A stretch of DNA of 64,000 nucleotides from Clostridium sp. CF012 (GCF_018861755.1 NZ_JAHLEF010000001.1:62001-126000); one strand, 5' to 3'; positions 17,262-26,001 are shown, numbered from the stretch's first letter. The notes: generated from the letters alone by a model not told the origin. Made by a program: numbers and translations.

Positions 17262-17834
17262 ATGGGAGTTACAAATATTTATATGGCTGGTGTTGGTGGA
17301 CAAGGACTAGTGCTTACTACAGAAATAGTAGTAGAAGTTGCTTTCTTAGAAGGTTATGATGTAAAAAGCAATGATGTAATTGGACTATCACAAAGAGGTG
17401 GAAAAGTTTGGGGAAGCGTAAGGTTTGGTGAAAAAGTACATTCTGCTTTAATCCCTGAAGGGGAAGGAGATCTGCTCCTTGCAATGGAAGAGTTAGAAGG
17501 GTTAAGATTATCTTCCGCTTTAAAAAAAGGTGCAAAAATTATATTTAATGAGGAAATCATTTTCCCAAACAGAGTACTAATTGAAAAGGATGAATATCCA
17601 GAAAATATAAGTGAGAAACTAGTAGAAAATGGATATGAAGTTATTTCTTTAAATGCACAAGAAATAGCTAAGGACCTTGGAAATATTAAAACAGCCAACA
17701 TTGTTCTTTTGGGTAGGCTCTCTAAGTATTTGCCTTTCAAAGAAGAAACTTGGTTAAAAGTTATACAAAATAAAGTCCCAGCAAAAACTGTAGAAGTAAA
17801 TTTTTCTGCCTTTAAAGCTGGCAGAGAAGCATAA
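17262..17834 (+). CDS. iorB: Indolepyruvate:ferredoxin oxidoreductase, beta subunit
   Basis: The product is 190 residues, the normal length for the gamma-type subunit of 2-oxoacid:acceptor oxidoreductases. Motifs: YMAGVGGQGLVLTTEIV near the N-terminus and DVIGLSQRGGKVWGSVRFG. The gene follows iorA with one base between and is ended by a strong terminator. Together the pair feeds ferredoxin-linked energy metabolism during amino-acid fermentation. Confidence 0.95.
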   Translation: MGVTNIYMAGVGGQGLVLTTEIVVEVAFLEGYDVKSNDVIGLSQRGGKVWGSVRFGEKVHSALIPEGEGDLLLAMEELEGLRLSSALKKGAKIIFNEEIIFPNRVLIEKDEYPENISEKLVENGYEVISLNAQEIAKDLGNIKTANIVLLGRLSKYLPFKEETWLKVIQNKVPAKTVEVNFSAFKAGREA

Positions 17835-17874
17835 AAAAAACAGGGGATTCTTAATTGGAATTCCCTGTTTTTTT
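17833..17874 (+). terminator. Terminator of iorAB
   Basis: An A-run, CAGGGGATTC, a 7-base loop, GAATTCCCTG and a run of seven T form a strong intrinsic terminator that overlaps the last base pairs of iorB. Confidence 0.92.
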
Positions 17875-17908
17875 GACCTTTTTAATTATTATATTATATA
17901 ATTTATTA

Positions 17909-18634
17909 CTATGCATCTGTTCCAAAAATAGCTAAATTCTGATTGTCTAAAACAAACATATTATCCTTCCATTTTAGAGTATTCAATACATAGCCTAAAG
18001 CATCTGCATTGTATCTACCAGCTATTTTTTGATATGCCAATAACTCATATACTCCATTTGAATCAAAATCCACAGGATATAAGCCACTTAGCGGATTTAC
18101 AAATCCGTTGATTGGCTTCTTTAGCTTTCCATTCTCGTAGTATATTTCATTTAAATAATCCGCATCTTTATTGGATATATCTATAATGTATTTTTCATTA
18201 TTTTTCTTGCTGAAAACATGAACCTTGTAGTTATCTTTATAAATAACATCATATTCGTATTGCTCATTATACAAATTAAAATCAAACACTAATTGTGCTG
18301 TATTGCCAATAAAGGAATAAATGTAGTGGTACATTATTCCACCACTACCACCAGTCGTAATACCTATTAAGATATCATTCACACCATCTCCTGTAAAATC
18401 CCCTAAAAATAATGTAGGGTTGTATCCTGCATTTTCCTTGAGTGCTACACTAGTAAATCCACCGGTAATTCCATCTTGTATTACAAGGGTAATGTTTTGA
18501 GTAAATGGACTATCTGGTGTTTTAATACCTGTTAAATAGACATTATCAGGCATTCCATCGCCGTTTACATCGCCCCTTGAATAAGAGACAATACTGGGAA
18601 ATATCATATTAGCTCTAAAATAACAATTATTCAT
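17909..18634 (-). CDS. FG-GAP/VCBS-like repeat protein of unknown function
   Basis: The product is 241 residues. Two aspartate-rich loops, GDVNGDGMPDNVYL and GDFTGDGVNDILIG, and a weaker PVDFDSNGVYELLA have the DxNxDGxxD pattern of FG-GAP/VCBS beta-propeller repeats, which often bind calcium. There is no signal peptide, so it is probably cytoplasmic or, as with many such clostridial proteins, possibly part of the spore. AGGAGCTGTT precedes the ATG. It lies downstream of the ABC exporter genes but beyond their terminator, so it is likely a separate unit. Confidence 0.7.
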   Translation of the reverse strand: MNNCYFRANMIFPSIVSYSRGDVNGDGMPDNVYLTGIKTPDSPFTQNITLVIQDGITGGFTSVALKENAGYNPTLFLGDFTGDGVNDILIGITTGGSGGIMYHYIYSFIGNTAQLVFDFNLYNEQYEYDVIYKDNYKVHVFSKKNNEKYIIDISNKDADYLNEIYYENGKLKKPINGFVNPLSGLYPVDFDSNGVYELLAYQKIAGRYNADALGYVLNTLKWKDNMFVLDNQNLAIFGTDA

Positions 18635-18702
18635 AACAGCTCCTTTTTAATATAAGCATTGTATAATAGCTTACGATGAATTCGAATAATATGTTACAGT
18701 TA

Positions 18703-18733
18703 TAAAAAAAACTTCTTATCATAAGATAAGAAG
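18703..18733 (-). terminator. Terminator of ABC exporter operon
   Basis: CTTCTTATC-ATAA-GATAAGAAG (18712-18733) is followed on the minus strand by a T-run (A's at 18703-18711). The same 9-bp arm recurs in the terminator at 49586-49609. Confidence 0.88.
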
Positions 18734-18782
18734 AATTATAACCATTTATTCTTTTTTATTTTCAAGAAATCTGTGCAACTCC

Positions 18783-19457
18783 TTAAGAGGTAATAATACC
18801 GTCTTTTATTTCAATTACTCTATCTGTTTTTATTGCTATTCTTTCATCATGAGTTATTATTATAAAAGTAGTACCAAAATTTTTATTTATATCTCTAAAT
18901 ATATTGTATATAGCTTCTGAAGAATTGGAGTCTAAATTTCCTGTAGGCTCATCTGCAAGTATTATTTTAGGGTTATTCATAAGTGCTCTAGCAATTGCAA
19001 CTCTTTGCTGCTCTCCACCTGACAAATCATATACTTTGTTCTTAATGACCGATTTAAGTCCCACGAGTTCAAGAAGTTCTTTTGCTTTTTCATGAGATTT
19101 TCTACCACAAAATAAATTTCTAATAGCGCGAGGCATAAGCACATTTTCTATTGCATTAAACTCAGGTAATAAATAATGAAATTGAAATACAAAACCTATA
19201 TCCTTATTTCTAATGGAGGCTAAAGACCTTCTGTTCATTTTGTCTATTCTTTTACCTTCCATTTCTACTTGTCCACTTGTAGGCTTGTCAAGCATTCCTA
19301 TTATATTTAACAATGAAGTTTTACCACTACCGGATTCTCCTATAATTGAATTAAAGGAGCCCTTATCAATAGATAAATTTATATCACTTAATACCTGGGT
19401 TTTAACTCTTCTTCCATATATTTTATTTATATTTTTTAGTTTTATAATACTATCCAT
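18783..19457 (-). CDS. ABC transporter ATP-binding protein, MacB/LolD type
   Basis: The product is 224 residues. The Walker A is GESGSGKTSL, the Q-loop region is FQFHYLLPEFNAIENV, the signature is LSGGEQQRVAIARAL, and the Walker B is IILADEPTGNLD, all intact. LPEF..IENV and TGNLDS are typical of the MacB/LolD/FtsE-like group that powers permeases with a large extracytoplasmic domain. The gene overlaps the end of the permease gene by 8 bp, so the two form one exporter. The substrate is not evident; related systems move peptides, lipoproteins or antibiotics. Confidence 0.93.
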   Translation of the reverse strand: MDSIIKLKNINKIYGRRVKTQVLSDINLSIDKGSFNSIIGESGSGKTSLLNIIGMLDKPTSGQVEMEGKRIDKMNRRSLASIRNKDIGFVFQFHYLLPEFNAIENVLMPRAIRNLFCGRKSHEKAKELLELVGLKSVIKNKVYDLSGGEQQRVAIARALMNNPKIILADEPTGNLDSNSSEAIYNIFRDINKNFGTTFIIITHDERIAIKTDRVIEIKDGIITS

Positions 19458-20604
19458 TTTTTATGACCTCCACAGGAGTTAATTTAAAGGATTTTATAGC
19501 TGGAAGAAATGCTGCGAGTGTTGATGCTAGTATGTCAATAATAGATAACTTAATTATAAAACTATAATTTATAATTATAGTAACTAAAGGTGTTCCATCC
19601 GATGAACTTGTATATCTATTAAAGCCTTTAATATATAAATAGGTTAAACCCAAACCAAGGCAAGTACCAAGTACACCTAATATAAAAGCTTGAATTAAAA
19701 ATATAGCTGCAGCAGAACCGTCTTTTATTCCCATTGCCTTTAAAATGCCTATTTGCTTGTATTTCTGAACCACACTTATACTCATTATGCTTATTATACT
19801 TAAAACTGCTGCAATCATTACGGAAAGTTGTATTATTATACTACATACCTTTTCACCCATAATGGCACTTACCAATAGCTTATTTTGATCCTTCCAATTT
19901 TCTATCTTTAGATTCTTATCCGAAAGTCCTTTTTCTATTTTACTTGCAATAACATCCGCATTATAAGGATCATTTGTAGATAATTCCATGGAGGTTGCAG
20001 CATCACCAAAACCCGCTAAATCTTGAGCAGCTTTTAGATCTGTAATAACTAGTGTTTTATTAACCTTCATTGTTTCAAAATCATAAAGTCCTACCACTTT
20101 TAGGACCTTTTTTCTTCTATCTGCAGTTATTATGTAAATATCATCATTTATTTTTAAGCCTAATTTTTCACTAAGTTCCTTTCCAATTAATGTTTCTCCA
20201 GGATTTTCAATGGCTTTTCCCTTATAAATTTTATTTTTTATACTATATAATGAATCCAAATCTTTAGAAATAAAACCTCTAACTTGTATTGGTTCAGTCA
20301 TGTGTTTAAAATTAATAGATGCATTATACTCCACTACAGGTGCCACTGATAATATTGTATTATCCAGTTTTTTGATCTTTTCCTCCGTTTTGTGGTAATT
20401 TTCTATTTTATTATTCTTAGGATAAATTGTTATATGAGTTGAATTGCCAACCACTTTATCGAGTAGTGAGGTTTCAAGTCCCATACTTAGTAGCCCCACG
20501 AATATTTGTACAGAAATACCTATTGCAATACCTGAAATTATTACTAATGTTTGAATTTTACTCTTTGTTAAAAATCTCCAGGCTATTTTTAATGCTGTAA
20601 ACAT
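19450..20604 (-). CDS. ABC transporter permease, MacB/FtsX type
   Basis: The product is 384 residues. An N-terminal membrane segment (LVIISGIAIGISVQIFVGLL) is followed by a large extracytoplasmic region (about residues 45-255, MacB_PCD-like). Three membrane segments then form the FtsX domain (VMIAAVLSIISIMSISVV...GILKAMGIKDG). The start at 20604 is chosen because GGAGG lies upstream. An in-frame ATG 19 codons earlier would give a longer N-terminus, but it lacks a ribosome-binding site and lies next to a TATAAT-like box. It is co-transcribed with the ATPase. Confidence 0.88.
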   Translation of the reverse strand: MFTALKIAWRFLTKSKIQTLVIISGIAIGISVQIFVGLLSMGLETSLLDKVVGNSTHITIYPKNNKIENYHKTEEKIKKLDNTILSVAPVVEYNASINFKHMTEPIQVRGFISKDLDSLYSIKNKIYKGKAIENPGETLIGKELSEKLGLKINDDIYIITADRRKKVLKVVGLYDFETMKVNKTLVITDLKAAQDLAGFGDAATSMELSTNDPYNADVIASKIEKGLSDKNLKIENWKDQNKLLVSAIMGEKVCSIIIQLSVMIAAVLSIISIMSISVVQKYKQIGILKAMGIKDGSAAAIFLIQAFILGVLGTCLGLGLTYLYIKGFNRYTSSSDGTPLVTIIINYSFIIKLSIIDILASTLAAFLPAIKSFKLTPVEVIKNG

Positions 20605-20809
20605 ACTGCTAGCCTCCAATATCTCTTTATTGAAGTTTTCATAACTAATTAGTTTTTGCATTAAAATTATTATACCAACTTCTAATGATTATTCTAACAT
20701 ATAATATCATAGCATTTTATAAACAAAGGATTAATTCACTAAATTTCGGCACTTTAACCATAAATTCGACTTAAATTGGTGATTAAATTATTCAGCGACA
20801 TCTTGCCAC

Positions 20810-20839
20810 TTGCCACGTGGGTGGCACTTTGTATATAAT
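20810..20839 (+). promoter_or_regulatory. Promoter with GC-rich operator before EamA gene
   Basis: A -35-like TTGCCA (20810-20815), an 18-base spacer and TATAAT (20834-20839) form the promoter. A perfect inverted repeat TGCCAC-GTGG-GTGGCA (20811-20826) covers the -35 and half the spacer. A further TTGCCAC lies 7 bases upstream as a direct repeat. The stretch is strikingly GC-rich for this genome and placed where a repressor would block RNA polymerase. Confidence 0.65.
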
Positions 20840-20868
20840 GGATAAGTACCTATAAGGAGAGGATTTTA

Positions 20869-21792
20869 ATGGTTACCGATAATAAAAAAACTTTTACTAA
20901 TAAAAAAATAGTGGCGTTAATAGCAACCCTATGTTGCTTTTTATGGGGAAGTGCATACCCTGCAGTAAAGAATGGGTATCTACTGCTTCGTATTGCGCCC
21001 GCAGATATTTCTTCAAAACTTGTATTTGCTGGATATAGGTTTATTCTTGCAGGAATTATTCTACTTATTGTTGCACAATTATCTGGCATAAAAATATTTG
21101 CTATTACAAAGGATGCTATTTTCAAAATATTTATTTTGGGTCTTACTCAAACAATGCTACAATATATATTTTTTTATGTAGGGCTTGCAAATACTACTGG
21201 TGTGAAGGGTTCTATTATGAACTCTATGGGCACTTTCTTCAGTGTTGTTTTAGCTCATTACCTATATAAAAACGATAAATTAAGCGCGAAAAAAATCATA
21301 GGTTGTATTGTTGGATTTCTAGGTGTCATGATAGCAAATTTCAGCATGGAATTATTCAATTTTTCTTTTAACATTGTTGGCGAAGGATTTATAGTAATTG
21401 CTGCTTTTATTTTTTCTGCTTCTGCTATTTATGGAAAGAAGCTTACTGGAAATATAGATGTAATGCTCATAACTGGATATAATCTTTTTATGGGGGGTGT
21501 TATGTTAGCCTTAATAGGACTAGCCTCTGGTGGTAGAGTGAGTCACTTCACACCTGCCTCATCAGCATTGTTAATTTATATGGCAATTTTATCAGCAACA
21601 GCCTTTTCATTATGGACCTTGCTTTTAAAATATAATAAGGTAGGAGTTGTATCCATTTATAATTTTTTAATTCCTATCTTTGGAGTAATGCTTTCTTCTA
21701 TATTTTTAGGTGAAAACATTTTGGAAGTTAAGAATATGGTTGCCCTTTTGTTAGTATGTGCAGGAATTTGGATGGTAAATAAATCCAACTAA
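20869..21792 (+). CDS. EamA/DMT family permease
   Basis: The product is 307 residues with ten hydrophobic segments in two EamA repeats. The first begins ATLCCFLWGSAYPAVKNGYLL, and the second contains FSASAIYGKKLTGNIDVML and ends in SSIFLGENILEVKN. The family exports amino acids, nucleobases, drugs or other metabolites, and the substrate is not deducible. AAGGAGAGG precedes the ATG. The gene is alone between its own regulated-looking promoter and a terminator, which suggests a stand-alone, inducible exporter. Confidence 0.9.
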   Translation: MVTDNKKTFTNKKIVALIATLCCFLWGSAYPAVKNGYLLLRIAPADISSKLVFAGYRFILAGIILLIVAQLSGIKIFAITKDAIFKIFILGLTQTMLQYIFFYVGLANTTGVKGSIMNSMGTFFSVVLAHYLYKNDKLSAKKIIGCIVGFLGVMIANFSMELFNFSFNIVGEGFIVIAAFIFSASAIYGKKLTGNIDVMLITGYNLFMGGVMLALIGLASGGRVSHFTPASSALLIYMAILSATAFSLWTLLLKYNKVGVVSIYNFLIPIFGVMLSSIFLGENILEVKNMVALLLVCAGIWMVNKSN

Positions 21793-21844
21793 ACGCCATA
21801 ATCTCTAATAATCACTATGGGTCTTATTGCTGAACTTGATATGT

Positions 21845-21886
21845 AAATGACTGTCACTGAAATTATTAATTCAGTAACAGTCATTT
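21845..21886 (+). terminator. Terminator of EamA gene
   Basis: AAATGACTGT, then ACTGAA, then TTCAGT, then ACAGTCATTT pair with single-base bulges, giving a strong stem after the stop. Confidence 0.85.
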
Positions 21887-21900
21887 ATTAATTTAAATAT

Positions 21901-21933
21901 AAAAAAGGTATATTCAGGATCATATACCTTTTT
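21901..21933 (-). terminator. Terminator of bcp
   Basis: AAAAAGGTATA...TATACCTTTTT lies directly beyond the minus-strand bcp gene and would work in either direction. Confidence 0.85.
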
Positions 21934-21953
21934 AAAATTATCTTTAATGCTAT

Positions 21954-22415
21954 TTATACAGCTTTTAATACTTTCAGCACCTCTACGCCATGGTCATCTG
22001 GCTTAACTTTCTCGTAGCTCTTAATTATAGTTCCATTTTCATCAATAACAAATGTGGAACGTACAATTCCCATATATGTTTTACCAAACATTTTTTTCTC
22101 CTGCCATGCTCCGTAAGATTCAATAACACTATGGTCTGCATCAGTTAACAAGTAAAAAGGCAATGTATGTTTATCCTTAAATTTTTGATGTGAACTAGAG
22201 CTATCTGCACTAATCCCAATAACAACAGCTCCAGCATCCAGTATGTCATCATAGACATCTCTAAAACTACAGGCTTCCGTTGTGCAACCAGGAGTATTAT
22301 CCTTTGGATAAAAATAAATAACTACTTTTTTACCCTTAAAATCACTTAGGGTTATATCCTTATTTTCCTCATTTTTCAATGTAAAACTAGGTGCTTTGTC
22401 TCCTTCTTTTATCAT
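21954..22415 (-). CDS. bcp: Thioredoxin-dependent peroxiredoxin, Bcp type
   Basis: The product is 153 residues, normal for Bcp/PrxQ. The peroxidatic Cys44 lies in DNTPGCTTEACSFRD, with a resolving-type Cys49 five residues later, the atypical 2-Cys PrxQ arrangement. It reduces hydrogen peroxide and organic peroxides using thioredoxin. The start at 22415 has GGAG 8 bases upstream; a start six codons earlier overlaps that site. It is a single gene, divergent from the di-iron repair gene, and forms a local stress-defence group with it and the SOD-family gene. Confidence 0.94.
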   Translation of the reverse strand: MIKEGDKAPSFTLKNEENKDITLSDFKGKKVVIYFYPKDNTPGCTTEACSFRDVYDDILDAGAVVIGISADSSSSHQKFKDKHTLPFYLLTDADHSVIESYGAWQEKKMFGKTYMGIVRSTFVIDENGTIIKSYEKVKPDDHGVEVLKVLKAV

Positions 22416-22611
22416 AGTTATAACTCCTTTCATAAACTCATTTTTTTATTTCAAAACTTACCAAGTAAATTTAGTTTAATGGCAATAAATATTATAATTC
22501 GTATCATGTAACATTATTGTTTTATTTTACAACGGAATACTCTTAAATGCAATAATAACTTCTAGTATCTAATAATAACTTTAAATATCCAATAATTAAA
22601 TATTAAAATAT

Positions 22612-22653
22612 TGATTTAAATCACATGTTTCTAAAAATATAAAAGATATAATG
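22612..22653 (+). promoter_or_regulatory. FNR/CRP-type box and promoter of ric
   Basis: TTGAT-TTAA-ATCAC (22612-22625) matches the FNR consensus TTGATNNNNATCAA at 9 of 10 positions and contains the perfect 12-base palindrome TGATTTAAATCA. The -10 TATAAT is at 22648-22653. With a start about 7 bases later, the box centre falls near -41.5, the class II activator position. The gene-free stretch 22416-22744 shows nothing else. Confidence 0.65.
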
Positions 22654-22744
22654 ATCCTATAGTAAAGAAGCGTGTGCAAGTTAACAATTAATAGTTGATA
22701 TATAAATTAGACAAATTTCCAATAGGAAAATAAGGAGGCCAATT

Positions 22745-23440
22745 ATGAATAATAAATTTAAAACAGAAGATGCCATAGGTCAAATCGTTGCAGCATTTCC
22801 AGGTGCAAGTGAGGTTTTTTATAAATACAATATAGATTTTTGTTGTGGAGGAGATAGGCCATTAAGCCTAGCAATAAGCACGCAAGGTCTTGATGAAAAA
22901 GCAATAATTGAGGAGTTAAATACTAAATACCAAGGTTTTGAAGAAAACAACGAAAAATTTACGGATTGGGCAAAAGAAAGTCCAAGCAAATTAATAGAAT
23001 ACGTGGTAAATAATCACCATGCATATTTAAATGTAGAGTTACCAAAAATATCAAAATTACTGCTAAAGATATTAGGTGTACATGGCAAACATCATAAAGA
23101 ATTGTTTAAAGTACATCGATTATTTAATAATTTAAGAACAGAGCTAGAGGAACATCTAGTTAAAGAGGAAGAATTTTTATTTCCACTTATAATAGAGTAT
23201 GAAAAAGGAAAAGAAGAAAAAGTTAGAAGGGCTGCATTAGAATTCATAGATGAAATCGAACAGGAGCATACAGGTGCTGGAGATATTATAAAAGAGCTGA
23301 GAGAAATAACAGATCACTACAGTACACCTAAAGATGGATGTGGAACCTTTGAACTTACCTATAGGAATTTGCTAGAGCTTGAAGTAGATTTATTCCAGCA
23401 TATACACTTGGAAAATAATATATTATTTAATAATTTTTAA
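22745..23440 (+). CDS. ric: Iron-sulfur cluster repair di-iron protein (RIC/ScdA/YtfE)
   Basis: The product is 231 residues. The N-terminal ScdA domain is AIGQIVAAFPGASEVFYKYNIDFCCGG, with the paired cysteines of the family. The rest is a hemerythrin-like four-helix domain with histidines and glutamates in VNNHHAYLN, HGKHHKELF, LEEHLVKEEEFLFPL, EQEHTGAGD and FQHIHLENNILF. It is expected to bind a di-iron centre and to restore Fe-S clusters damaged by nitric oxide or oxidants. AAGGAGG precedes the ATG. The FNR-type site upstream suggests control by redox or nitrosative stress. A terminator follows. Confidence 0.94.
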   Translation: MNNKFKTEDAIGQIVAAFPGASEVFYKYNIDFCCGGDRPLSLAISTQGLDEKAIIEELNTKYQGFEENNEKFTDWAKESPSKLIEYVVNNHHAYLNVELPKISKLLLKILGVHGKHHKELFKVHRLFNNLRTELEEHLVKEEEFLFPLIIEYEKGKEEKVRRAALEFIDEIEQEHTGAGDIIKELREITDHYSTPKDGCGTFELTYRNLLELEVDLFQHIHLENNILFNNF

Positions 23441-23453
23441 AAAGAAACGTAAT

Positions 23454-23499
23454 AAAAAAAATCAGTATAAAGACAATAGTCTTCATGCTGATTTTTTTT
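23454..23499 (+). terminator. Terminator of ric
   Basis: An A-run, ATCAG...AGAC-AAT-AGTCT...CTGAT and a run of eight T lie just after the ric stop. Confidence 0.9.
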
Positions 23500-23617
23500 A
23501 ATTAATTTTAATCTTCATTTCATATATGGTTATTAAATATTTAAAGTTTATATTTTATTCACCTAAATAGCAGGTTGTTACATATCATATACTATAATAT
23601 TTTTTAGAGGGGATTTA

Positions 23618-24262
23618 ATGTACAATATAAAACCAGAAATTTTTGATTTTAAATCAGTCAAAGGCATTTCTATGAAACAACTGGAGGAACATTACAAATT
23701 ATATACAGGGTATGTAAGCAAATTAAATGAAATTTGGAACACTCCTTATATACCTGATAATTATACTGATAGCAATGCCACTTATTCCAAAATGCGCAGC
23801 TTAAAACTAGGAGAAACATATTCACTAAACGGTGTAAAACTTCACAATCTTTATTTTGAAAATATAGTCGGCGGCAATAACGTTCCTTATGGCCCCTTAT
23901 ATAATGCTATAATAAATCAGTTTTCTTCTTATGATGATTTTATCTCTTACCTTACAAATGTAGCCTTATCCATGAGAGGTTGGGTAATCCTTTCTCTTGA
24001 TCTGCTTGATAACAGGCTACACATAATAGGAAGCGATTTACACGATACTGGCTCTGTATGGCTTTCTTTCCCAATATTAATCATGGACGTTTATGAGCAT
24101 GCATATTTCATGGATTTTGGAACAGATAAAAGAAAATATATTTCTACTTTTATTGAAAATATAAATTGGAAGGTTTTAAATGATAGATTGCAAAAATACG
24201 TATCAACTACACAGTTTATGCAAATGAACCAACAAAGATATTGGTCCTATAGATATTTTTAA
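23618..24262 (+). CDS. Iron/manganese superoxide dismutase family protein
   Basis: The product is 214 residues. All four metal ligands of Fe/Mn SOD can be placed: His25 (QLEEHYKLY), His76 (VKLHNLYFENI), Asp157 and His161 (DVYEHAYFMDFG). The tryptophan-rich stretch usual before the aspartate is weaker here (MRGWVILSLD). The tail QMNQQRYWSYRYF is tyrosine/aromatic-rich, which recalls spore-associated SOD homologues. It would dismutate superoxide or serve in spore coat cross-linking. GAGGGG precedes the ATG. A terminator shared with the convergent gene follows. Confidence 0.82.
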   Translation: MYNIKPEIFDFKSVKGISMKQLEEHYKLYTGYVSKLNEIWNTPYIPDNYTDSNATYSKMRSLKLGETYSLNGVKLHNLYFENIVGGNNVPYGPLYNAIINQFSSYDDFISYLTNVALSMRGWVILSLDLLDNRLHIIGSDLHDTGSVWLSFPILIMDVYEHAYFMDFGTDKRKYISTFIENINWKVLNDRLQKYVSTTQFMQMNQQRYWSYRYF

Positions 24263-24290
24263 TGGATCATTTTCTAATTCTAAATTGAAT

Positions 24291-24318
24291 AAAGAGTGCA
24301 GTAAAATCTACACTCTTT
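24291..24318. terminator. Bidirectional terminator
   Basis: AAAGAGTG (24291-24298) and CACTCTTT (24311-24318) form a hairpin between convergent genes. Confidence 0.8.
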
Positions 24319-24359
24319 ATAATTGCCTGCAACTCCTATTATATAACATCATTCCACCT

Positions 24360-24902
24360 TTATTCAATGGGCGAAAGGACCATATCTATGGAGCACTTGA
24401 ACAACTCTCCACTATTTACATCAACACAATATGCAAAATCCTCTAGTGTATATCCATCCGTGTTTAGAGTGTATAAATAGTAGGTTTTTTCATTAATATC
24501 CCTTTGTGAATCATAAAGCACCTGTAGGTTCACCTCAATTTTAACCTTCGATGTTACGATTTCCAAGCCCTTTTCTTTAGATATCCAATAATTAGATATC
24601 TCGCCACTATTACTATTAGCTATTGGTAGTTTCATACTGTTATTTTCAGTTACATTTTCTATTTCATAACTATCACTGTTACCAGCTACCGTAATCTTAT
24701 ATTCATTATTACTATTCACTTTATTATCATTAGACGCAGATGCAGCTATAGGTATTGATATACCTGTAACAAGTATAACTGCTGATACAACAAGTCCAAT
24801 AGTAGGTATCCTCTTTTTGTTTTTAGTAATTAATGCAATAATAATCCAAACCAAAAACATAAAAAATCCAAACAAGCCAAGTGAGCTAAAAAATATAAAC
24901 AT
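24360..24902 (-). CDS. Membrane-anchored protein of unknown function
   Basis: The product is 180 residues. Two hydrophobic segments lie in the first 55 residues (FSSLGLFGFFMFLVWIIIALI and IGLVVSAVILVTGISIPIA), separated by a basic loop. An Asn/Ser-rich linker and an external domain follow. The C-terminal part (WISKEKGLEIVTSKV ... TYYLYTLNTDGYTLEDFAYCVDVNSGELFKC) has the look of a PepSY-like domain. No enzymatic motif is seen. AAGGGG precedes the ATG. It is a single-gene unit. Confidence 0.6.
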   Translation of the reverse strand: MFIFFSSLGLFGFFMFLVWIIIALITKNKKRIPTIGLVVSAVILVTGISIPIAASASNDNKVNSNNEYKITVAGNSDSYEIENVTENNSMKLPIANSNSGEISNYWISKEKGLEIVTSKVKIEVNLQVLYDSQRDINEKTYYLYTLNTDGYTLEDFAYCVDVNSGELFKCSIDMVLSPIE

Positions 24903-25438
24903 AAACCCATCCCCTTATTTTTTATTTTAGATATATTCATTTATAACAATTTGGATTATGCTTGAAAATCGAGCTTTTGTTTTAGTGAATTGTATTTTTA
25001 AGCAAATTCTATAATCCTATAAATAACTCTGAATAATATAACCAATTGTCATAATATTCTTGTTATTGTTTTATTATATAACATTTTCAGTCAAATTTCA
25101 ACCAATATTATTATTAATTAGTTGTAAGGATTACTATCTTAAAACATGATTAATCTTTTATAACATCTTAAAATGATAGCACTGTTAAATCTATGATAGA
25201 TAGAGGACTAGTTAGAACATATAACAAAATTTTACAAGGCAATATACCAGTATTAATGACCATTGCTACAAACTAGTTAGTTTATGGTATAATGGCCTTA
25301 ATTACACCAACGAGGTTACTATCATTCAAGGTCCTTATTATAAGACCTTTTAGTAATAAGTTATTTATTTTTAAAAAAGAAAATGCATTTTTAACAAACA
25401 CTTTTATTTCAAAAAATAAAATATTAGGAGATGCTAAA
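24903..25438. other. Gene-free stretch with leader of the YbaK-type gene
   Basis: No gene is supported in 24903-25262. A likely promoter, TTGCTA (25263) with TATAAT near 25287, precedes a leader of about 140 bases. The leader holds a short hairpin, GGTCcttattataaGACC followed by TTTT. The 9-base ACTAGTTAG occurs twice upstream, near 25207 and 25273. An open frame runs through the leader but has no ribosome-binding site. Confidence 0.4.
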
Positions 25439-25930
25439 ATGTCAAATAATGAAAATAAAGTATATGAAGTCCTTAAAGAATTAAATATTAATTTTGAAAA
25501 AAGAGAACATCCTGCTGTATTCACCTGTGAAGAGGCAGAAGAGTTTACTGGTGATATGAGGGGAGTACATACTAAAAATTTATTTCTTAGAAATTACAAA
25601 GGCAACAATCATTATCTTGTTGTGACAAAGGATAGTAAAACTTTGAATATTAAAGAATTCGAAAAAAGAATAGGCGAAAAAAATATGAGTTTTGCTTCTA
25701 AAGAACGCTTAATGAAATATTTGGGATTAACTCCAGGAGGAGTTAGCATATTTGGACTAATCAATGACGAAACAAATTCTGTAAAATTAATTATGGATAA
25801 GAGTATTTTGGAAAATGAATATATTAATTCCCATCCAAATGCTAATACTGCTACAGTGAATTTATCAGTTAATGATTTAAAAAAATTTGTAAAGTGGAGT
25901 GGGAATGAAGTTGAATATTTAGATATCTAA
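25439..25930 (+). CDS. YbaK/PrdX-type aminoacyl-tRNA deacylase
   Basis: The product is 163 residues (MSNNENKVYEVLKELNINF...). It has the YbaK/ProRS-INS fold markers EKREHPAVFTCEEAEE, KNLFLRNYKGNNHYLVV and LTPGGVSIFGLIND, as in ProX/PrdX proteins that hydrolyse Ala- or Cys-tRNA(Pro). The start at 25439 has AGGAGATG directly upstream. A longer frame from 25292 runs through the leader and is rejected. A terminator follows. Proofreading in trans is the most likely role, with the exact mischarged tRNA uncertain. Confidence 0.88.
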   Translation: MSNNENKVYEVLKELNINFEKREHPAVFTCEEAEEFTGDMRGVHTKNLFLRNYKGNNHYLVVTKDSKTLNIKEFEKRIGEKNMSFASKERLMKYLGLTPGGVSIFGLINDETNSVKLIMDKSILENEYINSHPNANTATVNLSVNDLKKFVKWSGNEVEYLDI

Positions 25931-26001
25931 TAAAATGTTCAAGTAGGGGTAGCATACACAATAATGTTATTTCGAAGTGAAGAATAATATTTTTTAAAAA
26001 A

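Noticed and set aside
25292-25438. Open frame extending the YbaK-type deacylase by 49 codons
   Set aside because: It runs through the leader and promoter region, has no ribosome-binding site, and the family start matches the ATG at 25439 with AGGAGATG.
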